Origin: Physcomitrium patens
Lineage: Eukaryota; Streptophyta; Bryopsida; Funariales; Funariaceae
Assembly (NCBI RefSeq): GCF_000002425.4
Contig: NC_037270.1
Span: forward strand, 12,941,106-13,005,105
Length of the DNA stretch: 64,000 bases
Direction: 5' to 3'
A program made the position numbers and the translations under genes. Numbering within the stretch: position 1 is the first letter of the stretch; every line of letters starts with the position of its first letter. Of this stretch, positions 24,498-37,799 are shown in pieces. The notes under the pieces were generated by a model, which was not told the origin of the DNA, did not search any database, and was given only the letters and a program-made list of their open reading frames with translations.

Positions 24498-27400
24498 TCA
24501 AGCGATTGCAGCAAATCCATGTCGCATCGCCGCGGCCCACACAACATCAATGCGGTCTACATCGATGGCACCCACCTCGTGGTGAGTCCACCCCTCCAGG
24601 GCGTGGACGAGGCCCCCGGCGTGGCATGCATGCACAGCCCTTCTCTCCATGTTCATCTCGCAGGTCCTCAATCCCTTCACGCCCCTGTCTGGCAGCTTCA
24701 TTCCTGCAAGCCTTCCGTAGGTGCAGTCCTTCCGCCACTCGCCAATGGCAGGCACAACGAACTGGTGGAAGTGGGTTCCCGGAGGCGCCCATTGCTGATC
24801 CTTTTGCCATGTCCACTTCCCCACTATCCATGTCTGGAAAAGCAACGCCGACAGAAAGTCATAAACAGTAGATTCAAAATTGGATGAATGTCCATTGCCA
24901 TGAAGGAAAAAACTGAAACTGTGATCACCTAGACAAGATCATGGAGAGACTACAAACCTTGCATTTGCTCCCGGCCTGGTATTTTGTGACATGGATGAGG
25001 TTGTTTTTGAATTCACCCGGAGCCTCTCTCTGAATGGTGTCGAAACGGTCCTTGGAAGTCGTGAGCATCTGCAAACCGCACACAGTGTCAATGCTCAAAG
25101 TTCTGCTTCTAGATGGTTGGAAGGGAATTAACGCGCATAAATTTGAATTAAGAGAATTGCGACAACTGGCTGTCAAGGTTCAGTTAAGATGAGACTTGAT
25201 GGATCATCACACTCTTGGTGAGTACATTTGAATTCAACAGGTAAGGATTATTGCTTACCATCACTCTGATGCCGCGAGAGCAAAGGTAGAGCGCGATGGC
25301 GCGGCCCAGTTTGGAGGTCGCTCCGTTCATGAATACTTCCTTCACATCCGAAGGTAAAGTTTTGATGATGACTGCCGCAGTGAGCGTGTTTCCATGTACC
25401 ACGCGCACCCTCAAATTGGGATGTTTCTTCACAAAGAGCAAGCCTCCGCCATTCAGCGATTCATTCTGCATTTATAAAAGTAGTGTTAGAAACATATCAA
25501 GTAGCAATAACTTCAGTGTAAGAGAGGATACCCTCCCTCTACTGAGTTTCTTCAACTTTTTGGAGTGTGGCTTCTGTGCCCCGGACTATTTGTTACAAAA
25601 GGATGAGCACGAGACTTACCTTGTTGAGTGCAGCAAGGCTCAGAACCTTCACTCCTTTCTCGTCCGCTTCAAGAATGGAATTCTCGATGAACTTGTTTAT
25701 GCGGTCCAGCCCAAAAGGTAAAAAATACTGCAAACAACATGATCACAGTTGTCAGACTCGGAAAATTGCAATCGTAGTTTCAATACAATCCCTGCAACTT
25801 CAAAACAAAATCAATATTTCTGATCTCAATTATGTGGCCTGAGTTCATACGACTGATATTCTTACAATTCATGGCATCAAATGACATTTAGTTCGTTGTA
25901 TAGCATCATTCGGCCATAAACAATATCATTGATCACAGGGGAGGATTGGGACCTGAAAACCGTGACAAGGGACAATCCAGGCCATGCACTTGAGCTTGTT
26001 GAGGTAGTACTTGTGCGCGACAAAAACGTCAGCAACGATCCAGAAGACAAATAGAAAGATAAGAGTAAGTGGCCACAGCGGCCACAGGAACCAGTGGCAC
26101 GTGTAAGGATGAGCTGCGGCAGTCCGAAAACAAAAGGACACTTGCAACGAGGAGAGGACGTCGATGCAGTGCGCCAGAAATACGAAATCGGGCACCTCGT
26201 CTGGTTTCTCTGCGCAATATTGAGGGCAGATGAGAATCAATGTGAGCGGAGAAAGAAGAGCAACCCACACGAATATCCAGCATCGGTGAAAAATCTCCAC
26301 CAACTCCAGGAGTTAATCGTCCAACCTCAAAATGGTTCAAAAATTCTAGGACGTCATTTGAGATCAATCTAAAATCTGAAAGCAGGAACATATGAATTAT
26401 AGAAGATAGTGATCGGGTGAAGTGTAATTCAATCTTCCATACCATTATCCTACAATGTCGTACCTTTTCTTAACTCAGCATGGTATGATTCAGTTTTAGG
26501 GTCGACAGTTCCACCCAGGTAGTCGTTTATTGGCATGAAGAGGCAGAAGTTGCTTTTCTGTTCTGTATGATGGAGTGAATGGTACCTGCAGAAAATAAAC
26601 TACACTTCAGGTTCTTTTTCTTCATACTTTTCGCCTGAATAACAAGTTTCTGATCCAGAATTGAACACTCAAAACCTTCTTCGACTATCACATTAAATGA
26701 AGTTGATAATTTAATAACTTAACTAGAGAAGGGCTAATTAGATGAGAATCAGGGGCAAGCACTCACGAGGGTGTGTATAGCAGGTACTTCACCCCAGGGA
26801 GGTTTCGGAACCAGGCTGGCACAAACTCAACATTGCTGTGACCCCAGCATTTGAGGAAGTCAAAAGTGAGCACATACACGAAAACTAAACCCATGGAGGC
26901 GGTGCCCATGGCTGCCGCTCCCACAATGGGAATACACACCAGAATAGACTGGAGCCCCTGCTCTAACATGGTGGTAACAAATCCTGCATTTCCAATCCGA
27001 TCCAACTGCCGTCATTCAGTATGGTAGTACATTACGAGGAACTTTAGTAATGTATTTCAAAGTGGAATTTCACTCAACGTTTCTTTCAAGACATTTTGAT
27101 AGAGGTGGTAAGTTACCTGTGGGCGGTTCAGGGACTACAGAAAGATGGTGGAGAGAGTGGTATTTCTTGTAAAGACTGTCAGTGTGGAAAGCCCGGTGCA
27201 TCCAGTAGTAGACAGGCTCAGTGACACCAGCGTGGAATAGGATCACCCACAGAAGACCTTGTGCATTCCAGTTTGGCATATTGCGAAGTCCCGGGAACCA
27301 TGCATGAGCTAGAGAAATGAAAAGAAACTGCAGCATTATGTGGTTGTCTCTGTAGAAGTACGCACCGAACAAACCATCAGATTATACTCGGTCTTCATTT

Positions 27401-28002
27401 CAAGCTCATACCATGACTACACAGTAGGTACTTCAGTTGTACCGACAGGCCTCGCATGTGTGATGTGCAGAGGTTGCAGAAGTTCGTTCCAAACTGCTCA
27501 CAAAGTTAGTGGCGTGAAGTTGAAAAACTTACGAATGAAACTCTCTGTCAATTTGTTCAAACCCCACTGCATATGCATGTATTTCGTATTTTTGCACCAA
27601 GGAGTGCAGACGCGTGAGTGTGTTCCAGAATTGTTGCACCGCGTACCGCCCAATCATCAGGACCAACATGTAGAAATACCAGGTGTCCCCCGCGGCACGA
27701 ACTCCGAGGAAGTAGGACTGGAACAATTTGAAAAGAAATGGCGCGTAAAACCAATACTGCATCAAAATACACAACCCATCAATTCTAAACGAAGAAAATG
27801 AGAGAAAAAAAAAACGGTTACGTTTGGTCCACAGTACCGTAACAAATATCTTCCGGGTCTCATGACATTTCTAGATCTGATAAATTCAAAGAATTCAGGT
27901 TGGATAATAACTACAGTCATGAATTGGATGCTTCTCGCTAACCTTGTAATTCCCGAGTGACTCCCATGGCCATTCAGCCAGGACGGCAGCCTGTTCTCCC
28001 AT
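24498..28002 (-). CDS. CER3: CER3/WAX2-like very-long-chain aldehyde/alkane-forming protein, 624 aa, 10 exons
   Basis: ER membrane protein that, with CER1, turns very-long-chain acyl-CoAs into cuticular alkanes; CER3 is thought to supply the aldehyde step. Minus-strand exons: 27943-28002, 27533-27756, 27117-27349, 26767-26983, 26464-26585, 25953-26209, 25620-25727, 25259-25465, 24958-25068, 24498-24833; all are GT-AG and in frame. It starts [20 protein letters not shown]. The fatty-acid-hydroxylase-like half has the histidine motifs WMHRAFH (H146, H150), YHSLHH (159-163) and YHSLHH (247-251). The C-terminal WAX2 domain shows [47 protein letters not shown] and [16 protein letters not shown]3 is preferred over CER1 because the CER1 HPFAEH block is replaced here and [17 protein letters not shown] and [11 protein letters not shown] are CER3-like. 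Length matches (CER3 is about 630 aa). Confidence 0.95.
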
Positions 28003-28750
28003 GTTCAGTTCACGTGAAGCCGATCTGAGCTGCCGGCAGGAAGAACTGCCCTTTCCCACACTGGCAGCCAAAGACTATTGCGGGACTCTTTGGCCGCAGA
28101 CGAAAGAAAAGTTCTGAGAGTATCAAGAGATGATTGCGAAAATACGATTGAAGGTTCCAAGACAAATCTTTAGTACTCAGGTACAAGGCTCATAGAAGCC
28201 TCGCCAGTGAAGCTCAGCCCGCGCTCATCCGTTACAGTCCCTGATCAAACCTACGACTCTATACCCTGAGTTCCACAGACACAATGACCCATATCCATAT
28301 ATACGTGCACCAAATATCTTGCGTCAATGGAAAGGCGACATCAGGCACGCGTTTTTAGCGATGTACCCACAGAGCTGGAGGGAATGTGAAGTGACCTCAG
28401 GTTATAAATTCATGTACGTGTACCTCACTGACAGAATGAGAAGTCACACCAGCTTAGTTGTGTGATTTTTTTTTGTTGTTGTCGGACCCCATTGTATGCA
28501 AGGAACGCATTGTCGAAGTGCGGTTGAGACTCTTCAAGCCACAGCAACCAAAGGCAAAGACTGCTTTACGGGCAGAACCAATAAGCTCAATTCAGGAGCT
28601 CGATTAAACCAACCGATTTTAGCTGCAGGTCAACCAAACGGTTCCTCGACAATGACAGAGAATGACGAGTAATATTGAGCTGGCTACGTTCTTCCTGATG
28701 AGATCTCTCTCAAAGCGCCGAACAAAGGTAAGTGAAGCATCCGCGTGGTG
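28003..28750. promoter_or_regulatory. Upstream region of the CER3-like gene
   Basis: 750 bases between the CER3-like start codon (minus) and the unresolved plus-strand stretch. It probably contains the CER3 promoter and leader. No clear TATA box or named element was recognised. Confidence 0.45.
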
Positions 28751-30500
28751 ACAAGTGAATACTCCCGAAGCGATGGGTTCGATCGAGGTTGTACGCAACG
28801 GAGGAGAGCAAGGGAAAATATCGATCCACCCCGGAAAACTGGTGAACCAGGAGGTGCTGAGAGAGCGCCAAGTGGTTAATGGCGGGACGTACGTCGATGT
28901 GCACTGTGCTGCAGCTCAACCTGTCAACCGATCAGAGTACCTGGAATTGTAAGTTGCTCTGATAGTAATGACCAAGGGGGGATGGGATGAGCTATTTGTG
29001 TAGGTGATATTGAAGTCATGAGGGCGTAATTGCAGTGGAAATTCCTGGCGGCAATAATACGAGCAGCTGTACAGGTGAGAGTACAACAGTCTCATCTCGG
29101 AAAGGACGATTTTACCTCTGCAACAGAAAGAGGCCACAAGCTGTCAATGTCTTGGGAAGCCCACTGAGTCATCTAACCGCCTCACAGCTGATCCGAGCAA
29201 AATTGATGGATGCTGCCGCTAAGCATGAACTCTCAGCACCCGAAAATAATGCGCCGAAGACCTTGGCAAAGGCCTGGAGAAAAAACCATCATGGTAAGAC
29301 TAGTATAGCATCGAGTAACTTCAATCCTTGTCTCCGCTCTACGAGTGGCTACGATTCCTTCACGAAGCTTTTGTGCATCAACGAGTTGGGAAATTTTATG
29401 AAATTCACAAGGTCTTCCAGCTGGAAAAGTTTTGTCGCGGCGATCCTCGTAATGATCCTCAACTGTCCCTGTTACTCCTACAACGATTATTCGTCGTATG
29501 TTCTAGGTCGCTGTGGTGTTATTCTCATTCCAAAGTTGAGCCCCCCTGTAGTGACTTTCATGAATCAACTTTTTTATTATTTTCGCATCGAGTGTAAACA
29601 TTACCACCCCAGCTGGAGGGAGCATTTGCAACAAGTGCCAGTGGAGCAACCGAGTGGGATCGATGAGTGGAGCTGGCAGGGAGTAGTGTGTGCAGGTCTC
29701 AGAAGCTTTAATGACACATCAGGTCTATAAACTCACTCTGTACAACCTCACCTTGGATCATGGAAATCACTCAACATCCCGCTACAGATGAAACCAGCGT
29801 ATTACCACGGAGCGGAAGTGTAGATTAGCTTGCAGCGTCGCAATTAATAAGTGATTAAGTTACTATTACCACCGGCTGCCACATGGTGTCGGAAGCATGG
29901 CAGATACACTGTTACTCATGAATGGTGGAACCTCGTGGCAATGATTCGCGCGTAATTTGTGGTCAGCTGATCCCGCTTCCTGACCACGACCGCAGAAGCA
30001 GGCCCAACACACCTTGCACATTGTCCCACTGGATACGGGACAAGACATCCGAAGCTGTGTAAATGCAAAGAGAAACGTCGGCTTAATGGTGCTGAAACTC
30101 AACAGTTAACAGATTTCTCTGGGCCTGGCACGGCGATTGTGATCGAACGGCAGCCGATGAAGCTGCATTGAAACGCAAGGATCTGCAATGCACTTCGGTG
30201 ACAGCATTGCTGCAACTTCGGAAGGAGCTCTTTGCGAGTGGTGGGTTGGATCCCAGTGGGGACTGTCGGGATTGGACTCTCTTGGAGTTTGACGATTGCG
30301 ACGATGGTGGCGTTGGGGGCATCCGCGCACAATTGCAGCTGCTGCTTCTGCTCTGGCTACGAATCAAGTTGACATCCTCCCTCTCGATCGTTGAGCGGCA
30401 ATCAATCCCTCGGCCTGACGACGTGCAGCGACTACAGCGGACTCCAGCCGCAGTAGCCGCCGCAGAAGTCGCTGACGTCCCCTCGCGGTGGCATCAATGA
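28751..30500 (+). other. Unresolved possible gene, plus strand
   Basis: Gene-like composition with open frames at 28755-28949, 29035-29730 (231 codons, first codon GTG) and 30168-30500, and credible splice sites: donors at 28728 (AAAG|GTAAGTG), 28950 (ATT|GTAAGT) and about 29295 (CATG|GTAAGA), acceptors at 29034 (TTGCAG) and 29189 (CTCACAG). The stretch reading LIRAKLMDAAAKHEL through KAWRKNHHG looks protein-like, as does a second-frame piece near 29350 (WLRFLHEAFVHQRVGKFYEI). I could not connect these into one consistent exon chain and recognise no family. It may be a lineage-specific gene, a pseudogene or an untranslated transcript. Confidence 0.3.
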
Positions 30501-30594
30501 CGCCGTAAGCCATGCGGTCGTTCGTCATTTTCACGTCATTCAATGCGTCATCATCTATCTGTTCGTTTGTTGGTTAGTTGGTTTTCATCCATTT

Positions 30595-30621
30595 TTCGTT
30601 CGTTCGTTCGTTCGTTCGTTC
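30595..30621 (+). repeat. (TTCG)n microsatellite
   Basis: Six to seven tandem TTCG units at the boundary between the gene island and the AT-rich block. Confidence 0.9.
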
Positions 30622-31889
30622 ATCAATTCGTTCATGGAATTGCCTTTATAATTTAATATTTGCTTGACTTTTTAATGAATGTAATGACTGTGAGGGGGTC
30701 TATTTATTTACTTGAGGGAGAAGGCAAGAGGTCATAACCTTTTAATCTTTTCGTGGGTTGGAATTGAGAACTCTTAGTTGGTTTTATTATTATTTTTAAA
30801 TTTCTTCAAATTTTCTAAGGGAAAAAGATAAGTGGAATGTATTTTTTTTCTTTTCCCACATTGCATTAACAATTTTGTTGCCCAAAATCATTTTGAGTCC
30901 ATCTCGAGAGGTGGTATATAGAAAAAAATCAAAAAATATATTTTTTAATTATGTTAGTTTTTTTAATTAAAAATATTTGAATAAATATTGTTACTACAAA
31001 AGTACTTTCATGAAACATGCATACAATCAATAAATTACTATTATTTATTATTTTAAAAAACTGAAGGTGTCTATATCAGATATGCTGTGCCATAAAATGA
31101 AAATGATTAGAATATATACTTGTAATGATATCTTAAAAACCATTGTGAGTTTAATGGATAGAAACCATCTAAATATACATGGCTTCATGCCATGTCTTAA
31201 CATGTGGCCTTGAAAGCCCATGTTTGTTTTGTTTTGTTTGTTTGTTTGTTTGTTTTTTTTTTAAAAGTAAAGAATAGTTAAGCTTGGTCTGTACGCACAA
31301 GGATTTTATTCCAATTCATTTTGTAATTGAGTAAAACAAGATTAAATTTCTCTATTTATTGCCACATTGTAAACTTGTGCATTTCAATTAATCACACTTT
31401 GGTATGCAGCATTGTGGTTCACATGCCAAATGACTATTTTCCACAAAAAGTAATAAAATAATAAAATTTAACATAAATATTCTCATTTCTAAGCATAAAA
31501 TTTACCCTCATTTTTATTATAACATCTTTTAGGAATTTTAATAGCAAGATTTTAATTGTACAATACTTCCTACTTGTTATAAGAATGATAGCAATATTAA
31601 AAACCATAGTTTGACTCAATTTTTTTTATTATATATATATATATATATAATTTTATTATTTACTAATATTTTGGTAAAATTATGAAAAATATTAAAATAA
31701 TTCAAGCACAATCACCTTAAAATAAATTGATTTGTAATAATACATGATACATGAAGATGATGTTTGGTATAAATTTTTGGATTCTTTGAATAGAATGTTA
31801 TGTTAATATTAATAATACTTTAACATACTTTATTTGTAATTTAATAAATTTCGTATATTACATCCTAATAGTGAATAAACATGTATGTG

Positions 31890-31917
<28 letters not shown>

Positions 31918-31923
<6 letters not shown>

Positions 31924-31959
31924 AGTGAGTATGTATATATATATATACTCACTTACATA
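31918..31959. repeat. Perfect 15-nt inverted repeat in a (TA)n tract
   Basis: The left arm TATGTAAGTGAGTAT (31918-31932) and right arm ATACTCACTTACATA (31945-31959) are perfect reverse complements around a TA-rich spacer, and the flanks extend as TA. It could form a cruciform or mark a small palindromic element. No terminal duplication is obvious. Confidence 0.85.
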
Positions 31960-34900
31960 CAAATATATTTGTATAGAAACAGAATATTATTAAAATTCAT
32001 ATTAATGTCATGACGAATCACATTTCTGTATACTATATGTTTTTTTTTTTTTTAAACCACCAAGTATCAAGAGTGTATCTGTAGATTTATTCCAATTTCT
32101 TGTATTTTATCTATGAATTATAAGCTAAAACCATGTGTTGTAGAATTAGTTTATTTGATTGCTGCATTGATATATCATCACATTGAAGATCATTGCAAAG
32201 ACATTAAAAATTCAGTGATAGATTTATTCATTCCTTCATAATCTAAATTCATGAAATGATTATGGACCTACAACTAAGCTTTTTATTTATACAAAATTAT
32301 CCTAATTTCAAACTTCAAACACAAATAGCATAAAAAAACTAAAATTTGTTAAACATCTCGTCAAAATGCACATCCTATTTTACATAATTTTCATTTTTTT
32401 TTAAAAAATCTTCATTCAGGTCCAATACTTCCCAATTTTGGAATTTCTTAATACAATAAGCTAAGTAGGAACACAAATGTTTAAAGATGTCATGGTGTGG
32501 TTAAGCATGATCTCATCCATTTCTAACCTATACGGTGGAGTATTTTTGCTAGGCTAGCAACCTATTGTTGTCTAATTATGATATTTTGTGGTTGAAAATA
32601 GGTTGGGGGCATAGAAAAAATGATGTTAGATTGTGAGCAATATAAACAATTCATTGTACTCGAAATTGGTATGTGTAAACTGTCAAAAATTAATTTTTGC
32701 ATTAGTGGAGTTGCTCATATGCAGCGATTGATTATACATTAGCAAATCACAGATTTGTTGGAAGGGGATAGGAAGATGGAAGATGTGTGAAATATTGTTT
32801 GGAGATGAGCAAAAACAAGGAAGAATGGTGGATTACTTACAACTACAAATCACAGTTTTATAAAAGTTGGATTCTTGGTTTCGTAATCCACCACTGGTCA
32901 GAATGAGGTAAGCCTATATGTCCAAAATGGATCAAAGAAAATCTCCAGCTAAAAACATTTATGTAAATTCCATTTTTGGGCCAAATTGTGTGAAAACACA
33001 GAGAATTGTCTTGATTTCTATTTCTCGCCATGGGCATAGTTCTGTTCTTTTCTTTTCTTTTCTTTTTCATTTTTACACCTACCAAATATATACTGAAATG
33101 CTTAAGTTATTGGAAATGGGTAATCTAACTTGTACGATTTAAAACATTTTATTTATGAGGTTATGTGTTGTTGTCATGAGGCCATCCATCAATAGTTACG
33201 CCAATCAACCATCCATCATGATATTTCCAGTTGTAGAATAATGGATAATGTGGTGATACTCATGGGGCCTACTTTAAAACTATAATAGAAATGGGTATTC
33301 AGGAAAAGGACAGTCATAAAAAGTGTGCAAAGGCTGTGTGAATGCAACAATGAAAAACATAAAGTAAAAATAAGTACAATAAAAGGGTGATGGCAGGGAG
33401 AAGATGCATTAAATCCTGTGCAGTTTAAACATGTTGGAGTACATTCCCTCCCCCAAGGCAGAGTGCTTGCCATGGCTCAGAAAGAAAAAATAAAAATAAA
33501 AATAAAAACGTGTAGAAAAGTAGAATTTAGTAATTTCTTCTAATTACTCCCTTGCTAATTAGAAGCAGAGGGAGGGGGGCCACACTAATTTCATCACTGT
33601 CACTTTTCAGTTTTGTATTTGAAAAGTAATTCATGTATCAGTTTTGATAAACTCTGCAGAAATCAAACTGTAACGCATTTATGTTTAAAGCAGCCTATGT
33701 CTCAGTAAAAATTTTAAAATCCATTTATATCTTTTTAATCATAAAAAATCAGAGAATATTCTGTAATTAAGATAGAAAATTAAAATCATATTATAGTTTG
33801 TTTTCATTTTTAAAATTGTACATACTTAATTATGAAAAATAATACCAACAATATCCATGGTATCAGAATATTGAAGTCTAATAAAACTCCTATCTGATTT
33901 ATGAGATTTTTTTTAATTTTAATTTTAATTTTTAAGATAACAAAACCTAATAAATTTGAGCTTTTACATACATGTCTTTTGCTAAAATAGACAAATAAAA
34001 ACTGATATGTTATCTCTGATACTTTGAAATGTTAGAAAATTTTCTTCTAGTTTTTTTAAAAACAAAAAAACAAAAAAAAATAAAAATTGGTATTGTATTT
34101 TAAAATTCTATATTTAATAAAAATAAAATAAAATAAGTTTTACTATTGGTTAAAATTTAAAAAGTATGTGAAATTTTAAGTCGTAATAATCTGTTCATAT
34201 ATTAAAAATTTACCAAAAAAATGAGGTAAAAAATGAAACGGTTTGATGTGGGTATGTTTATAGCTTTAAAATGAATATTCAAGAAAAAAAAAATTGGTAT
34301 ACAGTAACAAAAAGTATTTAAAAAACAAATAAAAATGAAAAGAAGTAAGTAAATTATAACCATTTTTTTTTATTGTAATGGTTTAGATATATGTGAAAAA
34401 ATGAACTTAAAGTCTTTTTTTGATAGTATTCTTGATAATAAGACATTACAAAATATTATCTAATTTAAATATCTTGTTAACTATATGTGTTTGTAATACT
34501 TAAGAGTGATTCCTAGAATTGTGGTCTACATAAAGAAAATTTGTAACATTAAAATTTTAGAAATTAATGGAATTATTCATGTTTTAAAGATAGGAGTAGA
34601 AATTTCAGATTTTTTTGATTTCATAACCTTAATTCCATTGCTATTATGTTTTTCTGTTCTTTTTTTTTTTTTTATTGTGATGTCATTTTACAATAAAATA
34701 AAATAAAAGTAAGCTATATTACAAAATAACCCAAGGTACGTTTGTAAAAACTCATTCTGCTCTTACAAAGCCTAATGAAGATATTGCTTGTATATCAACT
34801 GATCATTGAAAATTATTAATTGGTATAAAATGTAATTACAATTTATACCAATTTATAACTATAAAAATATCTCTTAATTCTAAATAATGTTTTACTAAAA

Positions 34901-35150
34901 AAATTAGCAAAAAAATATCACGTCTTAGAGTTTAATTTAGTCAAGTCACATCCATGTACTAAATATTTGAATGCCGTATATTGAAGCAACTTTTGAATAG
35001 TATGTATGAAAATAGTATATTCATGTAAATTATGTTACACATAAAACTAATAACAAAGTTCCAAGCCTTTAGACTAACAATTAAATTATCACTATAACTG
35101 TTATTAATATTGTTATTATTATTATTTTAGTGTGGAGTTCTGAAACAGGT

Positions 35151-37799
35151 ACAATACTGTGAGCTTCTAATTTTTCTGACGACATCTTTTTTCTGTGAGA
35201 GAGTCAGGAAATTTCTTTGTAATAATATATTTTCATCTTTTAGTCTAAATGTGATGGTGACCAATCCTCATAAAGAAAACCCGCACACATTAAGAACCCT
35301 CATTAATTTTCTCTTATTCTTTTGGTTTGTTGGTTTGTGGAACTTTAAATTCAGGCACATCACACCCTTACAACTCATGGAATAAGTTCTTAAATTAGTC
35401 TCTATAAAGTACACTTACACAACTGTATCCATCTAAGCAAGTTCCTTTCATTTTTATGGCCACATATTCTTTTCAGCTGAAGTAAAATTGAATTCATGGT
35501 TAGATGAGTGACCAAGCAAGGCTTTTGCCTTAAGTATGGCATTTTCTTAATCCTCACCAATGTAACCACACTTTGTACTTCGAATGTACAATCAACTGAT
35601 TTTAAAACATGATTTAAAATCCTTGTACATACTCAGTGTCTCCTGAATGAAATCTAGTTTAGAACTGAACTATTTGAACTTTAAAATAACAAGAATGGTG
35701 GGGTGAATAATTTTAATGGTATTGTATTTTTCCTCACTGAGGCATTGTACTTGTTGGTACCCAAGTAGACCAGTACCTTCATAAACAACCAGGGCTTGCT
35801 TGTATATTTTCCCATAAATGGACGCCTTCTAGAACCTTCACCTGCCGAATGTACTTACAACCCCAACTCCTGCAGAGATGCTTCCAGTAAAAACATACAA
35901 AGATTATATACATATATTTGTACGATTTATTATTTTTATACATACATACATACATACAGATGTGTGCGTGTGTGTGTGTGTGTGTACATTCAAGTTGGTT
36001 TACTTCCCTAAAACTTACTGAGAGTTACAGTAATGCTGCAAAATATTGTCTGTGTTTGTGGACAATTATGGGTGGAGTAAAGGACAGCCATGTTAGAGGC
36101 TTGCACTATTACCACAGTGTGATGGCAATACCTCCACATCCTTCAGCATTCATTGTGCTGTATATACAGTGGGTCACCAGTGCAGCAAGTACAGTGGGTC
36201 ACTGTGGAAACAGGGAGCGTTTGACGAGGTCAACACTACGTCATGCCCACTTCAAAATTAGGCTCATTAAATGAATCATGTTGACAATCTATTGCAAGAC
36301 AGAGTAGGTTTGGCATTGAAAACCCTAAAGTGCAATATGTTGCATTGACACAGCAGCCACAACCTCCACACAGGAATCTAAGGTTGCTGGGAGTTTTTGG
36401 CACAAAAAATACATACAATGAAGGGATCACTGCTGGCACACTGCCCCATCATCAGTAAGTGACAGAGCATAGTGTTAGAGAAAAAACAGGGACAAGAAAA
36501 TAATAATAATAATAAGAATCATCATCATAATAATAATTCATAAGAACTACCCTGCTACACCACCCTTCTATAAAAAGCAGCAGCAGAGGTTTCTTACAAG
36601 AGCATCTTTTCTTTTTCAGAAGCTGGTGATGTGCAGGTATATTCTGCACAGTACAGCAACAAAGTATCACAATAAAAAAGCCACTTCAATGTTGCAAATC
36701 ATCTTGGTGTACTTACATCTCACATATCAAATCAACTATGTTCATGTGCAAAGACTGTGCTGCCATGTGCTTTTGGTGGGAATTTCTTTTGCAGTGTAAA
36801 GAGCAAATGCCCAACTGTTAGCGGACGTTGCAAAACTTGAACATTCCACCAACTTCAGTCTATCCAAATTGCAGTTATTCCATACAAGAAGACAGGGATT
36901 TTATTTTTTAAATACAGAGGGTGTGACAAAAGTTGTCTGTAAATTCAAATCCTAAAATAATTTGATATATTGAGCACCCAAAATGCAAGCTGTTATATGG
37001 TAAAACTCAAATCCCAAAATGTTCCTTTTAAGTGTGCTTAAAACTGAAGGGAAATTGCCTAATTGAATTTCCTCACTAACCACCATAATGGGCCATCACA
37101 ACCAATGCAAAAGTTAGACACCCACAAGTGTGACAATGGTGTACAAGGGCAAGAATCACACTCACACTTTTAGCATTTAATTAATTCATGACATGGTGAT
37201 ATAAGTCAACTTCTTAGCAGTCAAACTACAGGGATCATATACTATCAACATCATTCACTGGTAATTTAATAGGGATTAAGACAAGCAGTGTGATGCCACA
37301 GTAATCAGGGTATATGTCTGATGTCAATGTTTTGAGATGGGTTTTATAATGCCCTAAAATTGTTGTCATCCCATAGTCTGTCCACTATGGTCAAAATTAC
37401 CAACAGTGGCTTACCATTATTAAAACTGGCTTGTGAAGGAACTAATACCATATGTTCCCAATCTGAATCAACTCCACAGGGCATGACAGTACTCAATACT
37501 TGCGAGCTTAAACCAAGCAACACACAGTCTTTCAGAAATTGCCTGTATGTAAGTTAGCTTTCTTACAGTATGTACCCAGGGTCTATTCAGTGCGAGAAAT
37601 CACTTAATGAATCGTCCATGCAAAGTGTTTGAAGAGACTCTTAGCAATGAGTTGTTACCTCATAGCCAACTCCATCCACCCAACCCATTGTATCAACAAT
37701 CATGCAGCAGTCTGAACTCCATGATTTGAAATTAATTGCATGCTCAAAGTATGGGCCAACACATTACACACATCCACATTTAAAGTAGATGTAAATCCG
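35151..37799. other. Moderate-GC, low-repeat intergenic stretch
   Basis: Sequence here looks more unique than its flanks. It includes a compound (ATAC)n/(GT)n microsatellite at 35936-35988, an (AAT)n-like tract at 36498-36540 and a duplicated ACAGTGGGTCAC (36166-36177, 36191-36202). No gene is supported. Because a LINE reverse-transcriptase remnant follows at 37.8 kb on the same strand, part of it may be upstream LINE sequence, which I cannot confirm. Confidence 0.4.

Larger units (their letters stand above)
30501..35150. other. AT-rich intergenic block
   Basis: It begins with a (TTCG)n microsatellite at 30595-30621 and soon becomes very AT-rich, with (TA)n at about 31631-31650 and 31892-31920 and many A/T homopolymers. 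No conserved coding block was seen on either strand. The part around 32500-33500 is less repetitive, but its short open frames look like chance. Confidence 0.65.

Noticed and set aside
24506-24871. Plus-strand frame of 121 codons
   Set aside because: It is the opposite-strand shadow of the last CER3 exon.
30168-30500. 110-codon frame with Leu-rich and Ala-rich runs
   Set aside because: Not called as a gene on its own because no splice partner or family was found; it is kept only as part of the unresolved 28.7-30.5 kb stretch.
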